A DNA stretch of 64,000 nt from a bacterium (GTDB lineage: Bacteria > Bacteroidota > Bacteroidia > Flavobacteriales_D > Crocinitomicaceae). A model generated the notes under the pieces. It saw only the letters and a program-made list of their open reading frames with translations. It was not told the DNA's origin and ran no database searches. The stretch spans positions 124,001-188,000 of the forward strand of contig JANSYQ010000004.1 of NCBI GenBank assembly GCA_024742305.1, read 5' to 3'. A program made the position numbers and the translations under genes. This document shows, in pieces, positions 44,708 through 53,248 of the stretch. Each line of letters opens with the position of its first letter. Within the stretch, counting starts at the first letter, position 1.

Positions 44708-45109
44708 ATGAAAAAAGGTCGTATCCCTGCCTTCTCCCTCGCTGAAATACTCATCGTATTGGCCATCATGGGAATTCTGATCATGTTGGTTGTCCCGAAC
44801 AATGCGGGAGTTGCCACACGATCTAAAGCGCTCGAGGCGCAGCAGGAATTAAAAATGATTCACACGCTTCAAGAGGCCTACAGAATGCAGTACTCCAAAT
44901 ATTCAATGGATTTAACACAGTTGAATTACATCCCGCACAAATTAGTCACCGCGGGAGGAACTGCTAATTACGAAATCACGGTTTTGGAAGCAAGTACCAC
45001 TGGGTACAAGGCGAAAGCCGAAGCCGTAGTTGATTTCAATGGAGATGGAAAAAAGAATATATGGGAAATTGACCAAGGTGGCGTGGTCAAAGAAGTTCAA
45101 CCGGATTAG
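44708..45109 (+). CDS. gspG: Major pseudopilin GspG-like
   Basis: 133 aa from ATG 44708. Leader MKKGRIPA, then FSLAEILIVLAIMGILIMLV with Glu at +5. The C-terminus has a D-F-N-G-D-G-K-K-N calcium-loop-like motif, common in major pseudopilins. An ATG at 44630 overlaps the gspF stop and would add 26 residues, but that would bury the leader, and the added stretch contains a REP-like hairpin (44665-44683), so I prefer 44708. It is likely the main subunit of the pseudopilus. Confidence 0.8.
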   Translation: MKKGRIPAFSLAEILIVLAIMGILIMLVVPNNAGVATRSKALEAQQELKMIHTLQEAYRMQYSKYSMDLTQLNYIPHKLVTAGGTANYEITVLEASTTGYKAKAEAVVDFNGDGKKNIWEIDQGGVVKEVQPD

Positions 45110-45139
45110 ATAAATATTTAGTAAAAAGATGTGGAAGGC

Positions 45140-45220
45140 CTTCGAGTATGTCGAGAAGCCGCTATCAAACAAAAAAATATTCAAAAAGGCTAGTGCACTT
45201 CGACAGTCTCAGCGTACTAG
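45140..45220. repeat. REP-like palindromic repeats after gspG
   Basis: CTTCGAGTATGTCGAGAAG (45140-45158) matches CATCGAGCCTGTCGAGATG (44665-44683) with compensatory changes in the stem (CTTC/GAAG versus CATC/GATG). A related inverted copy, CTTCGACAGTCTCAGC (45198-45213), is flanked by CTAGT/ACTAG. This is the pattern of REP elements widespread in Bacteroidota genomes. The 122-bp gap is the largest inside the operon. Confidence 0.6.
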
Positions 45221-45231
45221 AGATTTTATAA

Positions 45232-45702
45232 ATGATTTACATACTCTACATATTATTTGGTATAACCCTGTTTCAGGACGTGAAGTATCGGGGAGTTCAC
45301 TGGTCCGTTTTCCTCTTATTGCTTGCAAGTGCGGCGATTTATGGGAGTGGACTGGCTTGGCGGGACATTGGATTTAATCTACTGTTTCTTGTCGGACTAA
45401 TGTCTGCTCTTACGTTGTATCTGTCCTTGAAACAGGGTCGCATTGTGAATATCACCCAAGGCTATTTTAGCTGGGGTGATATTCTTTTCCTTCTAGTGCT
45501 TACGCCCCTGTTCGAATGGCGTATGTACATGATGGTGTTCATTTTCGGAACCTTGGGGGTGCTAGTTCTTCACATTTTGGCACACCTTTTCAAACCGCAA
45601 AAAACAGTCCCTTACGCTGGTTATATGGCGGCAATCACGGGAGTTATTTTATTCTTTCAACCTCAGGTAGAAGCCTATCTAAAAACACTCGCATGGCAAT
45701 AG
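45232..45702 (+). CDS. Prepilin peptidase, catalytic domain only
   Basis: 156 aa, five or six membrane segments. It has the two Asp of the A24 aspartic protease family: Asp16 in F-Q-D-V-K-Y-R-G and Asp83 in F-S-W-G-D-I-L-F. The N-terminal methyltransferase domain of full-length PilD is absent, as in short TadV/FlaK-type enzymes. The second motif has W-G-D rather than G-x-G-D, a small deviation. It should cut the four pseudopilins of this operon after Pro-Ala. It overlaps gspE by 10 bp. Confidence 0.8.
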   Translation: MIYILYILFGITLFQDVKYRGVHWSVFLLLLASAAIYGSGLAWRDIGFNLLFLVGLMSALTLYLSLKQGRIVNITQGYFSWGDILFLLVLTPLFEWRMYMMVFIFGTLGVLVLHILAHLFKPQKTVPYAGYMAAITGVILFFQPQVEAYLKTLAWQ

Positions 45703-47102
45703 TCGAAGAAATCCATATCGCCCCGGAGATTCAGCAGATTATCCCGTCGGACATTGCGTGGCACTATCGTGTGGTACCGCATTCTCGGAGCGAAAACGCC
45801 GTGACGTTTTTTATTGATGAGGAAGGAAACAAACTGTTGGTTGAAGAGGAGTTGAATGCCTTGTTGGGTATACAGATTGAAACCAAGCCGTTGCCAACAC
45901 ACGATTTGCAGCGATTGCTAGGAAGGTATTATCGGAACACCAACTCAGAAAATGACAAGATCACTTTTGATGCCAATACGGATTTCGTTGATCGTATTAT
46001 CCAAGAAGCGAATCGCTTGGGGAGTAGTGATATCCACATCGAAATTTTTGAAGAGAAAGCGCGTGTGCGTATTCGTATTGATGGGAATCTAATTGAACGC
46101 TACGCAATTGATCGCGCCGACTACCCCGAGCTTGTTAACAAAATCAAGATTCGCGCAAATTTGGATATTTCCGAAAAGCGCCTTCCACAAGACGGTCGAA
46201 TTCAATACCAAGACTTTGATATTCGTGTTTCTATTTTACCAACACTTCACGGAGAGAAGATTGTAATGCGTATCCTCGGACACGATGCTTCTTCCATCTC
46301 GATTGATAATCTTGGATTTACGGATCAAGACAAATCGTACTATCTCGAAGGCATAAAAAAACCGAACGGAATCATTCTAATTTCGGGCCCAACGGGTTCG
46401 GGTAAAACGACCACGCTGTACGCCACCCTCAAGCTACTGAATGATGAAAAACGCAACATCATGACCGTGGAGGATCCCGTGGAGTACACCTTGAAAGGTA
46501 TCAATCAAGTGCAGTTAAAAGAGTCTATTGGGTTGACATTTCAGAGTGCCTTGCGTTCCTTCCTTAGACAAGATCCGGATGTGATTATGCTCGGTGAGAT
46601 TCGCGATGGTGAAACGGCTCAGATGGCGATTCGTGCTGCCTTGACGGGACACTTAGTTTTGTCCACCATTCACACGAATTCAGCGTGGGGAACCATCTCA
46701 AGGTTAATCGATATGGGCGTGCCTTCCTTCTTGTTGGCGAATACCATTTCTACCTCGGTAGCACAACGATTGGTTCGGAAATTATGCACGAATTGTGCGG
46801 TAGAATCGCCCTTAACCGAAAAGGATTGGTCGTATACAATTCCATTCGATCAACCGGAAAAACATGTTACACCCGTCGGATGCGATAAATGCCATTATAC
46901 CGGTTACAAAGGTCGTGTGGCGCTCTATGAAATCATCCCAATTGACCAGGAATTGGCGGCGTGTATCAAAACCAACGATCACGATATCACAAATAAATTG
47001 AAACAACGAAACATACAATCGCTGTCGCAGCGAGCGTATCAAATATTCATGGATGGCAAAACCTCGCTGGAGGAAGTTTATCCACTTTTAACAGGATTCT
47101 GA
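45693..47102 (+). CDS. gspE: Secretion ATPase GspE
   Basis: 469 aa from ATG 45693; a frame open to 45516 would overlap most of the peptidase gene. N-terminal N1E-like part (1-80), then the ATPase: Walker A GPTGSGKT (232-239), Asp box and Walker B D-P-D-V-I-M-L-G-E-I-R-D, His box (L-S-T-I-H-T-N-S-A). A tetra-Cys zinc element (C-T-N-C about 365-368, C-D-K-C about 396-399) is characteristic of GspE/PilB. It drives pseudopilus assembly. No retraction ATPase PilT is present in the operon. Confidence 0.95.
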   Translation: MAIVEEIHIAPEIQQIIPSDIAWHYRVVPHSRSENAVTFFIDEEGNKLLVEEELNALLGIQIETKPLPTHDLQRLLGRYYRNTNSENDKITFDANTDFVDRIIQEANRLGSSDIHIEIFEEKARVRIRIDGNLIERYAIDRADYPELVNKIKIRANLDISEKRLPQDGRIQYQDFDIRVSILPTLHGEKIVMRILGHDASSISIDNLGFTDQDKSYYLEGIKKPNGIILISGPTGSGKTTTLYATLKLLNDEKRNIMTVEDPVEYTLKGINQVQLKESIGLTFQSALRSFLRQDPDVIMLGEIRDGETAQMAIRAALTGHLVLSTIHTNSAWGTISRLIDMGVPSFLLANTISTSVAQRLVRKLCTNCAVESPLTEKDWSYTIPFDQPEKHVTPVGCDKCHYTGYKGRVALYEIIPIDQELAACIKTNDHDITNKLKQRNIQSLSQRAYQIFMDGKTSLEEVYPLLTGF

Positions 47103-49006
47103 TGAAAAGAGTACATTATCTATTATCGGTGCTTTTTGTGGCAATAACATTCGGGTTATCTGCGCAAAGTTTTTCCGAGGAGAGCCTACGGGCTCAACTT
47201 GATACCATGGCGAAGACGCACCCCGGCCTCAACAATGAGGTGCAATTGAACGTTAGTAGTTTGCCACTCGCCGAACTTGTCAATTCCATCGCCTTTGAAA
47301 ACAACTTGAACATCAGCGTTGATCCGAATATCAATCAACTGATCTCGTACAATTTTTACGATGCTCAAGTGAAAGATGTTTTGGTGTTTTTGTACCTCAA
47401 CTTTGAAGTCGAGTATGAATTCGTAGGCAGTATTATCTCCATCGAAATTAGAAAGGAGAAAGTAAAGCCAGTAGTCGTGGAGCCACCTAAGCCTGTAGAT
47501 GTGAAGTATAATCAGGCCAACAAATTCTTGTCCCTCAACCTCAAAAACGATACGCTTTGGAAAGTTACAGAGGCAATTACTCAACAATCGGGAATCAATT
47601 TTGTTGTGGATCCGGAAGTACGTGAACAAGCCGTAAATGCGTATTTGCTGAATCGACCGAGTGATCAAGTATTAGACATGTTCGCAAAATCAAACAATCT
47701 TCTACTTATTCCTGAAGGCGACTACTTCCGTTTGGCCAAAAGCGATCAACCCAATCCAAAACAACCCACGAATAATCAACCTCGAGCTGGAAGCTATCAA
47801 TCCAACTCCAAAAACGGCGATTTTGTTCTTACTACCACAGATGTAGGAACCATTGATGTTTTTGCAAGAAATGTGGACCTCGGTACCTTGGTGCAAGCGG
47901 CGGCAGAAGAAACAGGCGTTCATTATGTTTTGTACTCTAATCTGCAGGGCAAAGTCAATATGGATATGGAAGATATGCGATTCGATGAATTGATTCGCAC
48001 CGCTTTTGAAGGAACACCGTATAGCTTGAAAGTGCAAGACGACATTTACGTGATGGGAGAATCCAATACGGGTACTTTGAGAACTACGCGCTTGATTCGT
48101 TTGGAGAACAGAACCATTGAGTCGGTCCAAACAGCCATTCCTGCAGATTTGATTGCTGGGGTAGAAGTGAAAGAGTTTGAAGAACTCAATGGACTGATTG
48201 TTACTGGAACAAGAGATCAAATTAGCATTCTAACCGAGTTTATCTCTCAAATTGACGTAGTGGTTCCCATGGTGCAAATTGACGTTATGCTGTTGACCAC
48301 CGAGAAGTCTTCAACTGTTTCAACAGGAATTACCGCAGGAATTTCAGACACGCCAACAGAGACTTTGGGAACTGTTTTTCCTGCGCCAAATTTGACGCTA
48401 GGCTCCGAGTCCATCAACAATATTTTGAATGCTATTTCAGGTTTTGGATTGGTGAACCTCGGACAGGTCACCGAGAATTTTTACGTAACGCTAGACGCTA
48501 TGGAGTCCAACAACATGCTCGATATTCAAAGCACACCAAAAATATCCACGTTGAACGGTCACGAAGCGACGATTTCTATCGGTCGAACAACCTATTACGA
48601 GCAGGTTCAAGTCAATGTACAAACTTCTGTCACGCAACAAGGGGTGTTACAATCAAGACAGTGGCAATCTATTGATGCCAACCTTTCTGTGTCTATCAAA
48701 CCTTTCGTCAGTGCGGATGAACACGTGACGCTAACAATTACTGTTGAGCAAGACGATTTTGACGGTTTCATTGCTGAGGGAGCCCCGCCGAATATCGCTA
48801 CTCAGACCTTCGAGTCTATGGTTCGTGTAAAGAATGGAGAAATGATTTTGTTAGGAGGATTGGAAGACAAGCGCCGGAACGATTCAGGCACCGGTGTTCC
48901 TATTCTCTCTAGAATTCCGGCGTTAAAGTGGTTGTTTAGCGGTAGAACAAAGTCTAGAGAAAAATCGAAGTTACACGTTTTAATTCGCCCGGTAGTCACC
49001 TATTAA
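47102..49006 (+). CDS. gspD: Outer-membrane secretin GspD
   Basis: 634 aa. Signal peptide (about 1-22, VLFVAITFGLSAQ), N-terminal N-domains (about 45-130, 140-215 and 245-380, the first two linked by a short Pro/Lys-rich stretch), then the secretin domain (about 385-634) ending V-R-V-K-N-G-E-M-I-L-L-G-G-L, then VPILSRIPALKWLFSGR. It should form the outer-membrane pore of the machine. The start overlaps the gspE stop (TGATG), so the two are coupled. Confidence 0.95.
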   Translation: MKRVHYLLSVLFVAITFGLSAQSFSEESLRAQLDTMAKTHPGLNNEVQLNVSSLPLAELVNSIAFENNLNISVDPNINQLISYNFYDAQVKDVLVFLYLNFEVEYEFVGSIISIEIRKEKVKPVVVEPPKPVDVKYNQANKFLSLNLKNDTLWKVTEAITQQSGINFVVDPEVREQAVNAYLLNRPSDQVLDMFAKSNNLLLIPEGDYFRLAKSDQPNPKQPTNNQPRAGSYQSNSKNGDFVLTTTDVGTIDVFARNVDLGTLVQAAAEETGVHYVLYSNLQGKVNMDMEDMRFDELIRTAFEGTPYSLKVQDDIYVMGESNTGTLRTTRLIRLENRTIESVQTAIPADLIAGVEVKEFEELNGLIVTGTRDQISILTEFISQIDVVVPMVQIDVMLLTTEKSSTVSTGITAGISDTPTETLGTVFPAPNLTLGSESINNILNAISGFGLVNLGQVTENFYVTLDAMESNNMLDIQSTPKISTLNGHEATISIGRTTYYEQVQVNVQTSVTQQGVLQSRQWQSIDANLSVSIKPFVSADEHVTLTITVEQDDFDGFIAEGAPPNIATQTFESMVRVKNGEMILLGGLEDKRRNDSGTGVPILSRIPALKWLFSGRTKSREKSKLHVLIRPVVTY

Positions 49007-50127
49007 TGAAGTGGTTCAAAAAAATATGGTCCCCTAAGTCTTTGGTGGTAGTTTTTGTCCGCCTGCAAGACGGTGAAATGGAATTTACTGCTCAATTGGC
49101 AGGCAGACGCACCAAAGATTTCGGCTTGTACGAAGATTTAGAATCCTTGGTAAATTCTGTTGGCAAGTCACGTGGCTATCATGTGCACGTTCAAGGACAG
49201 GGAGTTTTAACGCGCACTGTGGAATCCTTGCCGAATTACAGAGAACAGCTAGTGATTGGTGGCAACTCGAATGATTTTTATTTTACATCCTACAACGATG
49301 AAGTACAGGTTGCTGCTTCCTTTGTTCGCAGGTCGGTTCTAAAAGATGCCTTGACACTTTTCGAGGAGAGTAAGTGGCACCTGTTAGGCATTAGTTGTGG
49401 TGAAATTCCATTGTGCGCAGCTGATGAAAACGGGCATTACCATGGGGAGCATCGCATCGAAATCAACGAGGGAAAAATCGTCAAGGTCGAGCGAAACCCT
49501 GGCGAGCCAAGATCTAAATATCGAAATGAAATTGCCTCGGTAATTGTTCAGAATTACGCTCAAGAAGAAGCTGCGCTGGAATTGGAACAGCAAACAACTG
49601 CAATTGAAAACTTCAAAGAGTTTACGCAATTCAAAGTGCTCGGGCTTGGATTGTTGATGGGGTTATTGCTCTCATTGTTGGGAAATTATTTCTATCAAAA
49701 TTATTTGAATCAAAGCATTGCAGATTTGGAAATGGACCTGACGTTGAGTAATGAAAATCTTTCTCTTTTGGACCGTTTGGATCAAGAAAAAATGCGAAAA
49801 GAGCAGTTGGTTGCTAATGCTGGGGTGACTTCCCCTAAGTTTTTATCCTACTATTTGGATGAAATTGGAACCACGGTTCCTAAAACTATCGACCTTCAGG
49901 AAATGTATTTGTTTCCGCTCGATGGAAAATTGAAAAACAAACAAAAAGTCAGCATTCAATCGGATAAGATTGTGATTCATGGTACAAGTCCGGATAATGT
50001 CACCCTAGACGACTGGATTGAATACATGGATCGATTTGCATGGGTGAAAGCAATAGAGTTGTTGAATTATAGCAAGGTCTCTGATAAACAAGCGGAGTTT
50101 AAGCTGGAAATAACCATAATGGCATGA
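49006..50127 (+). CDS. GspL/PilM-PilN-like assembly platform protein
   Basis: 373 aa. A cytoplasmic N-terminal region (about 1-205) lies before one membrane segment (about 208-232) and a periplasmic coiled coil and ferredoxin-like region (about 235-373, with KIVIHGTSPDNVTLDDWIEY), the layout of GspL or a fused PilM-PilN. The N-terminal actin-like fold is diverged: no nucleotide motif is obvious. It should link GspE to the periplasmic parts. It shares one base with the gspD stop. Confidence 0.65.
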   Translation: MKWFKKIWSPKSLVVVFVRLQDGEMEFTAQLAGRRTKDFGLYEDLESLVNSVGKSRGYHVHVQGQGVLTRTVESLPNYREQLVIGGNSNDFYFTSYNDEVQVAASFVRRSVLKDALTLFEESKWHLLGISCGEIPLCAADENGHYHGEHRIEINEGKIVKVERNPGEPRSKYRNEIASVIVQNYAQEEAALELEQQTTAIENFKEFTQFKVLGLGLLMGLLLSLLGNYFYQNYLNQSIADLEMDLTLSNENLSLLDRLDQEKMRKEQLVANAGVTSPKFLSYYLDEIGTTVPKTIDLQEMYLFPLDGKLKNKQKVSIQSDKIVIHGTSPDNVTLDDWIEYMDRFAWVKAIELLNYSKVSDKQAEFKLEITIMA

Positions 50128-50651
50128 CATTTTTTGATGGATATAGCTACAAAGTGAAGAACCGCGCTATGATTGTGATGGCAGTTTTATTGATTGCCGT
50201 TGCATACAAGCGAGCCTTCAGTGTAACTATTGAAACGAGAGGATACCGAAGTGAGCTGGAGCAAAAATTAGTTCGAGCAGAAAGCGCCGAACAGGAAATT
50301 AGACAGAAACAGTTTGAAATTGCAAGGCTGAATCGCTACCTCGGTGAAGAGAATAATACCGTAGAAAAAGTACAGCAAGGGTTTCTCAACTTCTTTGCGC
50401 AAAATGCAGAAGATATTTTGGTGCATCAAATTGATGAGGTGCTGAACTTCAAACATCCCGATTTTGCCATCAATACGCACTGTATCGTCATTAAGGGCGG
50501 ATTTTTAGAGACCCTCAAATTTTTGTACGCTTTGGAGAAAGATTTCGCACTGGCAAAGATTCTCAATATCTCTTTCGAGTTCCGAAAAGGAAACAATCAG
50601 GAGGATCCAGCGCTGTTTACCACATTATTAATTCAAAATTATTTACGATGA
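50124..50651 (+). CDS. GspM/PilO-like protein
   Basis: 175 aa. A short cytoplasmic N-terminus, one membrane segment (about 15-30), a coiled coil (about 40-80), then a small alpha/beta domain (about 110-175), the layout of GspM/PilO. It overlaps the previous gene by ATGA. It should pair with the GspL-like protein in the inner-membrane platform. Sequence similarity by eye is weak; topology and position carry the call. Confidence 0.6.
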   Translation: MTFFDGYSYKVKNRAMIVMAVLLIAVAYKRAFSVTIETRGYRSELEQKLVRAESAEQEIRQKQFEIARLNRYLGEENNTVEKVQQGFLNFFAQNAEDILVHQIDEVLNFKHPDFAINTHCIVIKGGFLETLKFLYALEKDFALAKILNISFEFRKGNNQEDPALFTTLLIQNYLR

Positions 50652-51601
50652 GATATCTGATTTTATTGATAGCATGTTCATCCCTTTTGACAGGTTGCGA
50701 GAAAATTATCGCAGAGGACATTACGGGGCAAGTCCCAGTTTTGATACTTCCTGCAAGTGGTAGTATTCTAACAGAAAACCAAGTTCAGTTCAAGTGGGAG
50801 GAAATGGAAGGTGCTTCAAAGTATCATCTTATGGTGGTGACACCTAGTTTTGCCAACCCGCAGGAGTACACCTTGGATACGATTGTCAGCGGGACTGAAT
50901 TTTCAGCGACTCTCGACTCGAATTCTTATGAATTGAAGTTAGTCGCTTTGAACGGTGGTTATCGTTCAGACACTCTCGGACCTATTCCTTTTGAAGTGAA
51001 CCTTGCTGGGGGAGCCAACTTCGTTACCTTACTATCACCCGTTGATGGAGCGGCAGACAATGCCAATTTCCCCGGAGTTTTTACGTGGCAATCACTCTCG
51101 GGGGCAACGAGCTATGAATTTGCGTTAAAACAAGGTACCGACTTCACCATTGGCACTCTCGTCGATTTCGCGAATAATATCGTTACCAATAGTACAACGA
51201 CGCCAGCTACATTAACGGAGGGAGAATACATTTGGGGAGTTAAGGCCTATTTTGGTTCTGGGGAAACTGCCTACACCACCCATACTTTTGTCATTGACAC
51301 TACCACGCCAAATCAACCAGTGTTGGGTCAGCCATTAGATGCGAGTACGCAAACTGCTGGAACCATCACTTTTGAATGGAATAATGGAACAGATGGAGGC
51401 TCGGTACAAACTCCGGTTACATCAAGATTGGAAATTGCGAATAACACGGGATTCACCAATGCAGTTCAGGTAGAATTGGTTGGAGATACTCATGATGAAA
51501 CCATAAATACATCAGACACTTATTATTGGCGTGTAATTAATATAGATGAAGCCGGAAACGAATCTATTGCTTCCGACACCTTTAGTTTCACCATAAATTA
51601 A
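50648..51601 (+). CDS. Lipoprotein with fibronectin-like domains
   Basis: 317 aa. Lipoprotein signal with lipobox L-L-T-G-C (Cys17). About three Fn3- or Big-like beta domains follow (for example F-K-W-E-E-M-E-G-A-S-K-Y-H-L, F-T-W-Q-S-L-S-G-A-T-S-Y-E-F and FEWNNGTDGGS), a repeat type seen in Bacteroidota surface lipoproteins. It overlaps the preceding gene by 4 bp and lies 2 bp before the GspC-like gene. It may be an outer-membrane partner of the secretin (pilotin-like role) or a surface lipoprotein; neither is shown. Confidence 0.65.
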   Translation: MRYLILLIACSSLLTGCEKIIAEDITGQVPVLILPASGSILTENQVQFKWEEMEGASKYHLMVVTPSFANPQEYTLDTIVSGTEFSATLDSNSYELKLVALNGGYRSDTLGPIPFEVNLAGGANFVTLLSPVDGAADNANFPGVFTWQSLSGATSYEFALKQGTDFTIGTLVDFANNIVTNSTTTPATLTEGEYIWGVKAYFGSGETAYTTHTFVIDTTTPNQPVLGQPLDASTQTAGTITFEWNNGTDGGSVQTPVTSRLEIANNTGFTNAVQVELVGDTHDETINTSDTYYWRVINIDEAGNESIASDTFSFTIN

Positions 51602-51603
51602 AC

Positions 51604-52098
51604 ATGAAAAGTAAGGCACTCACATACGTAATGTTGGTGGTGGTTGGTATTATTTGGTACCAAGTTTTTTTCCGTGTGAAAAATAATTTGCTAGGGGAGG
51701 ATGACACCATTCCGAATCCGAATCAATCCTTTGAGCAAGTCAATGCTATGGCACGTGATACGGTTGATCTCCAGGTGAACTACAGAGATCCATTTCGCTA
51801 TGAGAAAATGACAACAAATTTGCCCTTACTTTCTGAATCGCCCAAGCCTCCAGCGAATCCAAGAGCGGCAATGAACAGAAACCCAAAACCTCAATTTGCG
51901 TGGCCGAATATTTCCTATCATGGACTGATTCGAAACAGAAAATCCTCCAAACCTTTGGCTCTGATCCGTGTGGACGGATTGGTTTACAACTTACGCCTTG
52001 GCGATGAAATCTTTAATAGTATTTATATCAAATCCATTGAACCGGAAATGTTGACAATTAAGTACAAGAAGCTGGAGAAAACGGTAGAGCGGAAGTGA
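51604..52098 (+). CDS. GspC/PilP-like protein
   Basis: 164 aa. One N-terminal membrane segment (about 5-23), a Pro/Asn-rich linker, and a C-terminal homology-region domain (about 100-155: NISYHGLIRNRKSSKPLALI, then G-D-E-I-F-N-S-I-Y-I-K-S-I), the small beta domain that in GspC and PilP contacts the secretin N0 domain. It is the last gene of the operon and ends before a bidirectional terminator. Confidence 0.7.
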   Translation: MKSKALTYVMLVVVGIIWYQVFFRVKNNLLGEDDTIPNPNQSFEQVNAMARDTVDLQVNYRDPFRYEKMTTNLPLLSESPKPPANPRAAMNRNPKPQFAWPNISYHGLIRNRKSSKPLALIRVDGLVYNLRLGDEIFNSIYIKSIEPEMLTIKYKKLEKTVERK

Positions 52099-52114
52099 GG
52101 GGCGTCTGAATGAA

Positions 52115-52140
52115 AAAGAGTGATGATTCCACCACTCTTT
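52115..52140. terminator. Bidirectional terminator after the secretion operon
   Basis: AAAGAGTG (52115-52122) pairs with CACTCTTT (52133-52140), with a loop of 10 nt. On the minus strand it is followed by a run of T residues. It sits between convergent genes ending at 52098 and 52155 and can serve both. Confidence 0.75.
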
Positions 52141-52154
52141 CGCTCTAGATTTTT

Positions 52155-52910
52155 CTATCGTAACTTCTTCGCATCTTCAAGCCACTGAATGGCTTTTTTT
52201 GCTTCTTCAATGGGAGTTCGGTGCTTGTATGTTCCATCGTCGATTGTATCTTCAATATCGTCGATGTACTCCTTGAGTTTCTTCACATCCTCATCATATT
52301 CTTCCATTGCTTCTGTATCAGAACTTGATGGTTTGTCGATGTGCCTATCCGGATATGACTTTGATTGCGCCAATTTCTTTTTGACCTCCTGAAAATGCTC
52401 ATTTATCTCAAGTCGTTTTTCCAATAGTGCTTTCCACGCTTCTAGACCATCGTCGATTTTTTCATCCATCTCCTCAATCTCTTCGGTGATGTCTTTCAAT
52501 TCTTCCTCAAGCTCTTTCACTTTCGACTTCAAGCTATTGGTTGTAGAAGAGGAGCTGCCATCATCATCTTCAAGTTTTTCTCTTGCATCCTCTAAGTCTT
52601 CTTTCATTTCCTTTTGAATACGCAATGAGTTCTTCTTACTGTCGTGCAATTGTCTTCCCTTGAATCCGGCGCAAGCGCTAAAGGCACGATCTTTCTCTCC
52701 TTGAAGGGTTCCGGCTTTACTGCGCATTGAGGAGTACGGAATGGATTTTATACCGTCTTGTGATGCGGCATATTTGAAGTCGTCAAGGTCCTGACCGAGG
52801 CCGGCAAACGAGACAGTTAGGAAAAGAAAGGCTGTTAAAAACAGTGCGTTCATAGACCTTACCCGACGGGTAGGTGCACCGCATAGGTGCGCGTTGGTGT
52901 TTGTTTTCAT
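52155..52910 (-). CDS. Secreted coiled-coil protein
   Basis: 251 aa from ATG 52910 (MKTNTNAHLCGAPTRRVRSM); the frame extends to 53066, but those residues look non-coding. An internal start (MNALFLTAFLFLTVSF) may be used, since the signal peptide sits there. The mature protein is long charged coiled coil (about 90-250, Glu/Lys/Asp-rich). No enzyme motif. It is convergent with the secretion operon and divergent from the RHS-like operon across the second palindrome pair (53143-53178), so it could share that regulator. Confidence 0.6.
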   Translation of the reverse strand: MKTNTNAHLCGAPTRRVRSMNALFLTAFLFLTVSFAGLGQDLDDFKYAASQDGIKSIPYSSMRSKAGTLQGEKDRAFSACAGFKGRQLHDSKKNSLRIQKEMKEDLEDAREKLEDDDGSSSSTTNSLKSKVKELEEELKDITEEIEEMDEKIDDGLEAWKALLEKRLEINEHFQEVKKKLAQSKSYPDRHIDKPSSSDTEAMEEYDEDVKKLKEYIDDIEDTIDDGTYKHRTPIEEAKKAIQWLEDAKKLR

Positions 52911-53142
52911 GAATAATTGATTTAGGTTATGAGTTTGCGGTAGTAGTCGCTTGCTCATGCAGAAGGTACGAATAAAATTCAAAGTGATGGCTCTAAATGG
53001 CTGAAAATAAATTAATTCGATGGTGTTCTTAAATGCAATACGAAATATACGCCCCTTTTTCTTCACTTTCTCCTACACTGATATTCAATCGAAGCCGAAC
53101 AATAGCTTTATTAAGAGGTCCCCTCTATTCTTAAGTTAAAAC

Positions 53143-53178
53143 ACGGGATATCCCCTATAAAAACACGGGATATCCCGT
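53143..53178. promoter_or_regulatory. Paired GGGATATCCC palindromes upstream of the RHS-like operon
   Basis: ACGGGATATCCCCT (53143-53156, one mismatch from a perfect 14-bp palindrome) and ACGGGATATCCCGT (53165-53178). Centres are 22 bp apart, as in the pair at 40575-40612, and the 14-bp right-hand site is identical in both. A -33 TTG follows 2 bp later in both. The shared geometry supports one regulator acting on both promoters. Confidence 0.85.
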
Positions 53179-53179
53179 A

Positions 53180-53210
53180 TTGCATCCATCTAGGTCAGGG
53201 TCTACCTTTG
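53180..53210 (+). promoter_or_regulatory. Candidate promoter of the RHS-like operon
   Basis: -33 TTG at 53180-53182, 20 bp, then a -7 element TACCTTTG (53203-53210) matching TAnnTTTG fully. It is 39 bp upstream of the start at 53249. The spacing is identical to that of the promoter at 40614-40644. Confidence 0.75.
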
Positions 53211-53248
53211 TTTTGATATTAATATACGGACCATAAAACGATAAAAGG

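Noticed and set aside
45516-45692. N-terminal extension of gspE
   Set aside because: It runs through the prepilin peptidase gene in another frame; ATG 45693 with a 10-bp overlap fits the operon.
40696-52098. Type IV pilus locus
   Set aside because: No retraction ATPase PilT and no PilQ-type neighbours. A GspC/PilP-like end gene, a tip-like pseudopilin and neighbouring secreted genes fit a T2SS-like machine better; the PilM/N/O-like character of some parts is noted in their entries.
52911-53066. N-terminal extension of the secreted coiled-coil gene
   Set aside because: It precedes the signal peptide, has no protein-like composition, and lies in the intergenic region upstream of the RHS-like operon.
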